Under the pieces are notes generated by a model. It saw only the letters and a program-made list of their open reading frames with translations, was not told the DNA's origin and did no database searches. A program made the position numbers and the translations under genes. Positions 1-5,155 of a stretch of DNA of 5,155 nucleotides are shown in pieces. The stretch covers positions 1 to 5,155 of the forward strand of contig CAJPNA010000120.1 of NCBI GenBank assembly GCA_905371865.1, in the 5' to 3' direction. The first letter of the stretch is position 1; each line of letters begins with the position of its first letter. This DNA comes from an uncultured Carnobacterium sp. GTDB taxonomy: Bacteria > Bacillota > Bacilli > Lactobacillales > Aerococcaceae.

Positions 1-651
1 AAAGATCGTCGTAAAAAATATGCAGGTTTATTCTTCGGGGTTGCATTAACTTCATTTATTACGGGGATTACAGAACCAATTGAGTTCATGTTCTTATTCG
101 TAAGCCCAGTATTATATGTTGTTCACGCATTCCTTGATGGGGTAAGTTTCTTCATCGCTGATATTCTAAATATCTCTATTGGTAATACATTCTCAGGTGG
201 GGTTATCGACTTCACATTATTCGGTGTTTTACAAGGAAATGATAAGACAAACTGGTTATTACAAATTCCATTTGGTTTAATCTGGAGCGGTCTATACTAT
301 GTAGTATTCAGATGGTTCATCACTCAATTTAACGTAGCAACTCCTGGTCGTCTTGAAGATTCTTTAGAATCAGATGACAAACCAGTTGTTGAAACACGCG
401 ACAGCTTGAAACAAGACAGTGTTCGTATTATCGAAGCTCTAGGTGGAGCGGAAAATATCGAAGACGTGGATGCTTGTATCACTCGTCTACGTGTTGCTGT
501 TAAAGAGGTTGATAAAGTTAATAAAGCAACGTTGAAAGACATCGGTGCGGTAGATGTTCTTGAAGTAAAAGGTGGTATTCAAGCCATTTACGGTGCGAAA
601 GCAATTCTTTATAAGAACAATATTAATGAAATTTTAGGTGTAGACGACTAG
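1..651 (+). CDS. PTS sugar permease EIICB, maltose/glucose type (5' end outside window)
   Basis: This is the C-terminal 216 residues of a membrane sugar transporter that phosphorylates its sugar during uptake. The open frame runs in from base 1 with no start, so the gene begins upstream. Visible residues 8-22, about 30-54 and 86-107 are hydrophobic membrane segments of the EIIC domain. GITEPIEF (22-29) is the conserved glucose-superfamily EIIC motif whose Glu contributes to sugar binding. A polar linker (about 112-137) leads into a complete EIIB domain (138-216). There DACITRLRV contains Cys159, the phosphorylated cysteine. The protein stops right after EIIB, so no EIIA is fused at the C-terminus; a separate EIIA lies at 1607. 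The segment with FLDGVSFFIADILNI and LQGNDKTN resembles lactic-acid-bacterial maltose/glucose permeases (MalT/MalX-like) as I remember them. The family is secure. Maltose rather than glucose as substrate is inference. Confidence 0.92.
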   Translation, partial: KDRRKKYAGLFFGVALTSFITGITEPIEFMFLFVSPVLYVVHAFLDGVSFFIADILNISIGNTFSGGVIDFTLFGVLQGNDKTNWLLQIPFGLIWSGLYYVVFRWFITQFNVATPGRLEDSLESDDKPVVETRDSLKQDSVRIIEALGGAENIEDVDACITRLRVAVKEVDKVNKATLKDIGAVDVLEVKGGIQAIYGAKAILYKNNINEILGVDD

Positions 652-670
652 TCAGTTCAAACACCTGTGT

Positions 671-710
671 AGATGGACTGGTCCCAAAGATCGGTCCATT
701 TTTATTTTTT
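671..710 (+). terminator. Rho-independent terminator after the EIICB gene
   Basis: An 11-bp stem pairs 673-683 with 689-699, with two G-T wobbles, around the loop CCAAA. A T-rich tract (699-710) follows immediately. It lies 21 bases after the permease stop codon and should end that transcript before the regulator gene. Confidence 0.88.
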
Positions 711-740
711 GAAAAAAGGCAAAATCTTTTTAGAAACCTG

Positions 741-749
741 TGCTATAAT
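741..749 (+). promoter_or_regulatory. Extended -10 promoter of the regulator-EIIA operon
   Basis: A perfect TATAAT (744-749) is preceded by TG one base upstream (741-742), giving an extended -10 element. At 17-bp spacing the -35 position (721-726, AAAATC) matches poorly, as is common for extended -10 promoters. It sits just behind the terminator and about 30 bases before the RpiR start codon, so the RpiR-EIIA pair can be transcribed independently of the permease. No convincing catabolite-control (cre) site was found here. Confidence 0.7.
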
Positions 750-778
750 GAAGGTAACAATGCAAAGGGGAAAAGCAG

Positions 779-1594
779 ATGTTGTCATTTGAGAAAAAAG
801 TAGCGCCGATGATTGAATCGATTTATGATACTTTGACGCCGATTGAAAAAACGATTGCGAAATATTTCTTGGGGCTGATTCCCGAAAATGAGTCGTTATC
901 CGCACAAGAAGTATCAAAGAGATTATTCGTATCCATTCCATCCTTAACAAGATTTGCTCAAAAGTGTGGGTATAAAGGATATAGGCAGTTTATTTATGAT
1001 TATCAAAAAGGGAAGCAAGAAGAGACGAACTTGCATAATGATTTAACAAAAATCGTGTTAGATGATTATGCGGACCTCTTAACGAAATCTTTCACGCTTA
1101 TTAATGAATCACAACTCATTCATGTTTGTGATATGCTTAGTAAGGCGAAGCGTGTGTATATTTACGGGCAAGGAAGCTCAGGTCTTGCAGCCCTTGAGAT
1201 GAAATTTCGTTTTATGAGGCTCGGGATGATTTGCGAGGCGATTACGGATTTACATACGATGCTTATGAACCGAGTGTTAGTGGATGAGGATTGCCTTGTT
1301 ATTGGAATTACGGTATCCGCTAACGAGAGTGTTGTGAATGCCGTGAATATCGCTAAACTTCAAGGAGCTAAAACTGTTCTGATTACCTCTAAGAAGAGCG
1401 AAGAGTTGCAAAATGATTGTGATGAATTGGTGCTGATTGCGATGAAAAATGCTTTGGAGCAAGGAACGACGATTACACCTCAATTTCCAGTTCTTGTCAT
1501 TGTCGATATTTTATATAGTTACTATAAGGAAATCGATAAAGAACGGAAACGGTCAATTTTCTCAAATACATTACATGCTATTCAGCCAGAATAA
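779..1594 (+). CDS. RpiR/MurR-family transcriptional regulator (HTH plus SIS)
   Basis: This 271-residue protein has the typical RpiR-family length and two-domain order. Residues 1-77 form the N-terminal HTH_6 DNA-binding domain, including the family-typical LTPIEKTIAKYF start and the helix-turn-helix SAQEVSKRLFVSIPSLTRFA (41-60). Residues about 120-250 form a SIS phosphosugar-binding domain with the GQGSSG loop (130-135) and ITVSANES (177-184) at the usual ISxSGxT position. The ATG at 779 is chosen because AAAGGGG (764-770) lies 8 bases upstream; an internal ATG at 809 lacks such a site and would trim the conserved N-terminus. The EIIA gene follows after 12 bases. RpiR proteins next to PTS genes usually sense the phosphorylated transported sugar and activate or repress the locus. 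The ligand and the sign of regulation cannot be read from the sequence. Confidence 0.9.
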   Translation: MLSFEKKVAPMIESIYDTLTPIEKTIAKYFLGLIPENESLSAQEVSKRLFVSIPSLTRFAQKCGYKGYRQFIYDYQKGKQEETNLHNDLTKIVLDDYADLLTKSFTLINESQLIHVCDMLSKAKRVYIYGQGSSGLAALEMKFRFMRLGMICEAITDLHTMLMNRVLVDEDCLVIGITVSANESVVNAVNIAKLQGAKTVLITSKKSEELQNDCDELVLIAMKNALEQGTTITPQFPVLVIVDILYSYYKEIDKERKRSIFSNTLHAIQPE

Positions 1595-1606
1595 GGAGAC
1601 GATAAA

Positions 1607-2101
1607 ATGTTTGGATTTTTTAAAAAGAATCAAGTAGAAAAAGAAGTTTTAGTTTTTGCACTTGTAGCTGGGGAAATTGTTCCAATTACACAAGTGAATG
1701 ATCCAGTGTTTTCTGGAAAGATGATGGGAGACGGCTTTGCAGTCATCCCAGCAAATGGTGTCATTACTTCACCTGTTAAAGGAGAAGTAGTCAATGTTTT
1801 TCCAACACTTCACGCTATAGGAATTCAAACTTCGGGAGGACTTGAAGTGCTTGTTCATATGGGAATTGATACGGTTGAGTTAAAAGGAGTACCTTTTGAA
1901 ACAACAGTAACTGTAGGGCAAAAGGTAGATGAGAACACAGTGTTATCGACAGTTGATCTAGAAGCGTTAAAAGCAGCGGGTAAAAATACTGCGATGATGG
2001 TTCTTTTTACGAATATGGATAAGGTAGATTCTATCTCTATTGCAACAGAAGGTTCTATTGAAGGAAAAGAAGAAGTAGGGAAAGTAACCTTAAAAGCTTA
2101 A
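1607..2101 (+). CDS. PTS EIIA component, glucose family (stand-alone)
   Basis: This cytoplasmic phosphocarrier of 164 residues takes phosphate from HPr and passes it to the EIIB cysteine of a glucose-family permease. The whole protein is one EIIA-Glc (PTS_EIIA_1) domain. GLEVLVHMGIDTVELKG (78-94) is the family signature with the phosphorylated His84. LHAIGI supplies the second active-site histidine, His69, equivalent to His75 of E. coli EIIA-Glc. The visible core PVFSGKMMGDGFAVIP is also typical. The ribosome site AAGGAG (1593-1598) overlaps the TAA stop of the preceding RpiR gene, and the ATG follows 8 bases later. The two genes are therefore cotranscribed and probably translationally coupled. 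The most likely partner is the EIICB encoded at the left edge, which lacks a visible EIIA domain. It may also serve other EIIA-less permeases. It resembles the Crr/PtsG-A group but I assign no symbol. Confidence 0.93.
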   Translation: MFGFFKKNQVEKEVLVFALVAGEIVPITQVNDPVFSGKMMGDGFAVIPANGVITSPVKGEVVNVFPTLHAIGIQTSGGLEVLVHMGIDTVELKGVPFETTVTVGQKVDENTVLSTVDLEALKAAGKNTAMMVLFTNMDKVDSISIATEGSIEGKEEVGKVTLKA

Positions 2102-2111
2102 TAAATAAGAA

Positions 2112-2150
2112 AGAACCTCCGTCCAATAATGGGCGGAGGTTTTCGTTTGT
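2112..2150. terminator. Terminator between convergent EIIA and lexA genes, probably bidirectional
   Basis: CCTCCGTCC (2116-2124) pairs with GGGCGGAGG (2131-2139), with one G-T pair, around the loop AATAAT. Flanking AA/TT pairs extend the stem. On the plus strand TTTT (2140-2143) and a further T-rich stretch follow. Read on the minus strand, the same stem is followed by TTCTTTCTTATTT. It begins about 10 bases after the EIIA stop and ends just before the lexA stop, so one hairpin can serve both genes. Confidence 0.85.
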
Positions 2151-2151
2151 T

Positions 2152-2775
2152 TTAGAAAATACGACTACGATATAAGCTAACTACTTTTCCTAGGATAGTA
2201 CAATTTGGAAGAATAATTGGCTCCATTGTGTCATTCTCAGGTTCTAAACGAACGTGGTCCTTTTCCAAGTAAAATCTCTTACAAGTAGCAGTGTCTTCTT
2301 CGGTCATCGCAATGACAATCTCTCCATTGGCTGCAGTTGATTGTTTACGAACGATGACAGAGTCACCATCAAAGATTCCAGCATTAATCATACTATCCCC
2401 TTTAATACGCAACATAAAAAGATCATCAGATTCGTTTTGTAATTCGGGTGGAATCGGAAAGAAGTCACTAGCTTCTTCAACAGCAAGAATTGGTTCACCC
2501 GCTGTAACCACACCAAGCATTGGAATAGCAGTTGCCTTTGCACCAATAGCCTTTAAACCTGCCATTGTTAATTCAATCGCACGAGGCTTACTTGGGTCGC
2601 GTTGAATGAATCCATTTTTTTCTAATCTGGACAAGTGGCCATGAACGGTAGAAGTTGAAGAGAGCTGAACGGCGTTACAAATTTCACGCACTGTTGGCGG
2701 ATAACCGTGCTCTTGAACTTCTTTATAAATAAACTGTAAAACATCTAATTGTCTTGAATCTTTTAAATTTGTCAT
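2152..2775 (-). CDS. lexA: LexA, SOS-response repressor
   Basis: This 207-residue repressor of DNA-damage genes is close in length to B. subtilis LexA (DinR, 205). Residues 1-70 form the winged helix-turn-helix; EICNAVQLSSTSTVHGHLSR (31-50) covers the recognition region. The C-terminal S24-type self-cleavage domain contains the cut site Ala92-Gly93 in VVTAGEP, the nucleophile Ser128 in KGDSM and the general base Lys166 in ATCKRFY. All catalytic features are intact, so RecA-stimulated autocleavage is expected. The ATG at 2775 is supported by AAGGAG (complement of 2784-2789) 8 bases upstream. The gene is convergent with the EIIA operon and divergent from ynzC. An SOS box overlaps its own promoter, which indicates autorepression. 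Confidence 0.98.
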   Translation of the reverse strand: MTNLKDSRQLDVLQFIYKEVQEHGYPPTVREICNAVQLSSTSTVHGHLSRLEKNGFIQRDPSKPRAIELTMAGLKAIGAKATAIPMLGVVTAGEPILAVEEASDFFPIPPELQNESDDLFMLRIKGDSMINAGIFDGDSVIVRKQSTAANGEIVIAMTEEDTATCKRFYLEKDHVRLEPENDTMEPIILPNCTILGKVVSLYRSRIF

Positions 2776-2804
2776 CGGAACATCTCCTTCTTTAAAAATA
2801 GTTT

Positions 2805-2833
2805 ATCATAGACCACACTAGAAAATCAAACAA
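2805..2833 (-). promoter_or_regulatory. lexA promoter
   Basis: On the minus strand, TTGTTT (complement of 2828-2833) is the -35 element and TATGAT (complement of 2805-2810) the -10 element, separated by exactly 17 bases. The -10 lies about 30 bases before the lexA start codon. The -35 falls inside the SOS box, so bound LexA would block RNA polymerase. Confidence 0.7.
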
Positions 2834-2840
2834 ATGTTCG
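2827..2840. promoter_or_regulatory. SOS box (LexA operator)
   Basis: CAAACAAATGTTCG matches the Bacillus-type SOS consensus CGAAC-N4-GTTCG at 9 of the 10 fixed positions; only the second base differs. It covers the lexA -35 element. It also lies about 40 bases upstream of the putative ynzC -10 element, so an effect on ynzC is possible but less certain. Confidence 0.85.
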
Positions 2841-2877
2841 TATGTAAATCGGATTTTTAGGAAGTTTTTATAAATCG

Positions 2878-2886
2878 TGATACACT
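2878..2886 (+). promoter_or_regulatory. Putative ynzC promoter (extended -10)
   Basis: TACACT (2881-2886) matches TATAAT at 4 of 6 positions and has TG one base upstream (2878-2879). The start codon is 30 bases further on. No good -35 is seen at 16-18 bp spacing; the region 2856-2863 is the nearest weak candidate. This is the best plus-strand candidate in the divergent gap. Confidence 0.5.
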
Positions 2887-2916
2887 AGGGATGAATAAAA
2901 GGAAAGGAATGAAGAA

Positions 2917-3165
2917 ATGTTATCACCAGAGAAGATTAGTCGTATCAATGAATTGGCTAAAAAGAAAAAAGAAGGAAAATTAACACCTACAGAAGAAAAA
3001 GAACAACAACTCCTACGTCAAGAGTATCTAGAAGCTTTTCGTGGAGGTATGCGTAATCATATTGAAGGATTAAAAATTGTTGACGAAGAAGGAAATGATG
3101 TAACTCCTGATAAACTAAAAGCAATCCAAAAAGAAAAAGGATTACATAATCGAGGAGAAGAATAA
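2917..3165 (+). CDS. ynzC: YnzC-family protein (UPF0291 / DUF896)
   Basis: This small cytoplasmic protein has 82 residues; relatives are of similar length, about 75-80. It is recognised by LSPEKISRINELAKKKKEG at the start, then LTPTEEKEQQLLRQEYLEAFR and a variable, charged tail. The first roughly 47 residues are predicted to form two helices (about 4-20 and 24-47) with a turn at GKLTPTE, matching the helical hairpin known for B. subtilis YnzC. The molecular function is not established. The ATG at 2917 follows AAAGGA (2903-2908) with an 8-base spacer. In B. subtilis ynzC lies in the SOS-induced yneA-yneB-ynzC operon divergent from lexA. Here it is directly divergent from lexA, with an SOS box in the shared gap, and is followed by its own terminator. 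Confidence 0.92.
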   Translation: MLSPEKISRINELAKKKKEGKLTPTEEKEQQLLRQEYLEAFRGGMRNHIEGLKIVDEEGNDVTPDKLKAIQKEKGLHNRGEE

Positions 3166-3170
3166 GGACT

Positions 3171-3206
3171 AGGAGGTTGATGAATTTCAGCCTCTTTTTA
3201 TTTTTA
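3171..3206 (+). terminator. Rho-independent terminator after ynzC
   Basis: GAGGTTGA (3173-3180) pairs with TCAGCCTC (3187-3194), with one G-T pair, around a 6-base loop, followed by TTTTTATTTTT. It starts 6 bases after the ynzC stop codon. ynzC is therefore probably a single-gene transcript separate from tkt. Confidence 0.87.
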
Positions 3207-3281
3207 AGTACTTATTTCTCGAATAAAATTAAATCAATTTTGCAAGGGGTTACTTTATTTTATTAAAGATTAGAATAACGG

Positions 3282-3311
3282 TTGCAAAAGAATGTTTGAA
3301 TTTAGTAAAAT
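3282..3311 (+). promoter_or_regulatory. tkt promoter
   Basis: TTGCAA (3282-3287) is the -35 and TAAAAT (3306-3311) the -10, with an 18-base spacer. The resulting leader to the tkt start is about 40 bases and carries AAGGAG just before the start. The stretch 3207-3281 upstream is AT-rich and I see no gene or clear operator in it. Confidence 0.65.
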
Positions 3312-3359
3312 AGAGTAGTAAGTTCCTATTAAGGAAAACTATTTTTAAGGAGTGATTGT

Positions 3360-5155
3360 ATGTTTGATAAAACCGATCAACTAGCAGTGAATACGATTCG
3401 TACACTAAGTATGGATGCCATTCAAGCTGCGAATTCAGGACACCCTGGCCTACCAATGGGTGCAGCGCCAATGGCATATGTACTTTGGTCTAAATATTTA
3501 AAGGTAAACCCAAAACGTTCTAATTGGGTCGATCGCGATCGCTTTGTATTATCAGCAGGTCATGGATCTGCAATGTTATATGCTTTATTACATTTATCTG
3601 GCTATGACTTATCAATTGAAGATGTGAAAAACTTCCGTCAACTTGGAAGTAAAACACCGGGGCACCCAGAAGTACATGACACAGATGGGGTAGATGCAAC
3701 TACTGGTCCGCTTGGACAAGGGTTTGCAAACGGTGTTGGGATGGCTATGGCTGAAGCTCATTTAGCAGCAAAATTCAATCGTGAAGGCTACCCAGTTGTG
3801 GACCACCATACTTATGTATTATGTGGTGACGGGGACCTAATGGAAGGAATCTCGTATGAAGCCGCGTCTCTTGCAGGAACTTTGAAATTAAATAAATTAA
3901 TCGTTTTATACGATTCAAACGACATCTGTTTAGATGGACCATTAAATAAAGTGTTCAATGAAGATGTGAAGAAACGCTTCAAAGGATTAGGTTGGAACTA
4001 TATTCGTGTTGAAGATGGAAACGACTTAGATGAAATCGCAGAAGCTATTGAAGAAGCACAATGCCAAAAAGAAAAACCAACGATTATTGAAGTCAAAACG
4101 GTTATTGGTTACGGTGCTCCAAACCAAGGGACTAACAAAGTTCACGGTGCTCCTTTAGGACTTGACGGTATTGCAGAAGCAAAAGCAAACTACGGATGGG
4201 AATATGGCCCATTTGAAGTGCCTGAAGAAGTACAACACCGGTTTGATAAATTATTAGTCCAAACAGGTGAAAATGACTACAATGAATGGAAAACATTATT
4301 CGAAGGCTATAAACAAGCTTATCCAGAACTTGCAAAAGAATTCGAAGATAGCTTTGCAGAAAATATTGAAGTAGACTTAGAAAAAGTATTGCCTTCCTAT
4401 GAATTTGGTAGCCCAGCAATGGCTTCTCGTGTGACAAGCCAAGCTGCGATTCAAGAATTAGGAAAACATATTCCATTCTTATTGGGTGGGTCTGCAGACC
4501 TTTCTTCATCAAACAACACAATGAACAAAGCAGACAGCGACTTCTCTCACGAAAATTATGGTGGAAGAAATATTTGGTTTGGGGTTCGTGAATTTGCGAT
4601 GGGAGCTGCGATGAACGGTATGCTTCTTCATGGTGGTAACCGTGTCTATGGGGGTACATTCTTTGTATTCGCAGATTACTTAAAAGCAGCAATGCGTGTT
4701 GCAGCCATTTCTCACCTACCAGCAATCTATGTGTATACACATGACTCTATCGCAGTAGGGGAAGATGGACCAACGCATGAACCAATCGAACAATTAGCAG
4801 CCTTCCGTGCAACGCCAAACTTAAACGTGATTCGTCCTGCTGATGGGAACGAAGTATCTGCTGCATGGAAAGTGGCTGTAGAAACAAAAGACCGTCCATC
4901 AGTATTAGTGTTCTCACGTCAAAATTTACCAGTTCTTGAACATTCACAGGAATTAGCATACGAAGGTGTGAAACGTGGGGCATATGTAGTAAGTCCTCAA
5001 AAATGCGATACACCAGAAGGTATCTTGATTGCGACAGGTTCTGAAGTAGCTCTTGCCATCGAAGCGCAAAAGGTTCTAGCTGAAGAAGGGATTGATGTAT
5101 CAGTTGTTTCAATGCCATCAATGAACTTATTCGAAGAACAACCAAAAGAATACCG
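3360..5155 (+). CDS. tkt: Transketolase (3' end outside window)
   Basis: This thiamine-diphosphate enzyme transfers two-carbon units between sugar phosphates in the non-oxidative pentose phosphate pathway. The frame is open from the ATG at 3360 to the last base (598 complete codons). Bacterial transketolases have about 665 residues, so roughly 65-70 residues are missing. AAGGAG (3347-3352) lies 7 bases before the ATG. In order: NSGHPG with His28; AGHGS with His68; TGPLGQG (115-121); the ThDP/Mg motif GDGD (156-159) with Asn187 in YDSND; HGAPLG (262-267); the cofactor-activating Glu411 in GVREFAMG; the substrate-loop motif GEDGPTHEPIEQ (467-478); and phosphate-binding Arg520 in SRQ. The N-terminal ThDP domain, the Pyr domain and the start of the C-terminal domain are all present. 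Nothing suggests decay. Its own promoter and the terminator after ynzC make it transcriptionally independent of the SOS pair. Confidence 0.98.
   Translation, partial: MFDKTDQLAVNTIRTLSMDAIQAANSGHPGLPMGAAPMAYVLWSKYLKVNPKRSNWVDRDRFVLSAGHGSAMLYALLHLSGYDLSIEDVKNFRQLGSKTPGHPEVHDTDGVDATTGPLGQGFANGVGMAMAEAHLAAKFNREGYPVVDHHTYVLCGDGDLMEGISYEAASLAGTLKLNKLIVLYDSNDICLDGPLNKVFNEDVKKRFKGLGWNYIRVEDGNDLDEIAEAIEEAQCQKEKPTIIEVKTVIGYGAPNQGTNKVHGAPLGLDGIAEAKANYGWEYGPFEVPEEVQHRFDKLLVQTGENDYNEWKTLFEGYKQAYPELAKEFEDSFAENIEVDLEKVLPSYEFGSPAMASRVTSQAAIQELGKHIPFLLGGSADLSSSNNTMNKADSDFSHENYGGRNIWFGVREFAMGAAMNGMLLHGGNRVYGGTFFVFADYLKAAMRVAAISHLPAIYVYTHDSIAVGEDGPTHEPIEQLAAFRATPNLNVIRPADGNEVSAAWKVAVETKDRPSVLVFSRQNLPVLEHSQELAYEGVKRGAYVVSPQKCDTPEGILIATGSEVALAIEAQKVLAEEGIDVSVVSMPSMNLFEEQPKEY

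Noticed and set aside
2291..2605. 104-residue plus-strand ORF inside lexA
   Set aside because: It is a shadow of the lexA coding strand. LexA has all its catalytic residues, and no ribosome site or promoter serves this frame.
3222..3264. AATAAAAT / ATTTTATT inverted repeat upstream of tkt
   Set aside because: The arms are pure A/T with a 27-base loop in an AT-rich gap, so a chance match is likely and stability would be low.
3273..3286. Possible catabolite-control (cre) site upstream of tkt
   Set aside because: The CG core and right half fit, but at least three fixed positions in the left half do not.
3285..3298. SOS-box-like sequence CAAAAGAATGTTTG in the tkt promoter spacer
   Set aside because: It matches only 7 of the 10 fixed positions of CGAAC-N4-GTTCG, in an AT-rich promoter. 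That is compatible with chance, and tkt is not a usual SOS gene.
3323..3336. Small hairpin TTCCT-ATTA-AGGAA in the tkt leader
   Set aside because: A 5-bp stem with a 4-base loop is weak, has no directly adjoining T-tract and leaves the ribosome site free. It is not enough to claim regulation.
4132..5145. Long antisense open frame opposite tkt, interrupted by one stop near 4741-4746
   Set aside because: The plus strand encodes a well-conserved transketolase across the whole stretch. The antisense product is low in complexity (Leu/His/Arg-rich), has no recognisable domain and is explained by tkt codon usage.

Overview
The window comes from a low-GC Gram-positive bacterium (Firmicutes, class Bacilli). 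The support is AT-rich codon use, strong AAGGAG-type ribosome binding sites, a Bacillus-type SOS box and the lexA / ynzC / transketolase gene neighbourhood. The maltose/glucose-type PTS permease resembles those of Lactobacillales (Enterococcus, Carnobacteriaceae and relatives). That finer placement is an impression from recalled sequences, not a search.

Layout. (1) 1-651 is the 3' part of a phosphotransferase-system EIICB sugar permease, closed by a strong intrinsic terminator. (2) 779-2099 is a two-gene operon with its own extended -10 promoter: an RpiR-family (HTH plus SIS) regulator and a free-standing EIIA of the glucose family. (3) A stem-loop at 2112-2150 separates this operon from the convergent lexA gene and looks bidirectional. 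(4) lexA (minus strand, 2152-2775) and ynzC (plus strand, 2917-3165) are divergent. The gap between them holds a near-perfect SOS box that overlaps the -35 element of lexA. (5) After a terminator behind ynzC and a clear promoter comes tkt (transketolase), which runs off the right edge of the window.

How the genes work together. The EIICB permease lacks a fused EIIA in the visible part, and its C-terminus ends directly after the EIIB domain. The free EIIA two genes downstream is the natural phosphate donor, and the RpiR protein is the likely phosphosugar-responsive regulator of the sugar locus. lexA is the SOS repressor, with all self-cleavage residues intact, and probably represses itself through the box in its promoter. 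tkt supplies the non-oxidative pentose phosphate pathway.

I see no mobile element, CRISPR array, RNA gene or clearly novel system. The window is mostly conserved core genome. The points worth a second look are the split PTS arrangement and the lexA-ynzC junction, which lacks the yneA-type division-inhibitor gene found there in Bacillus subtilis.
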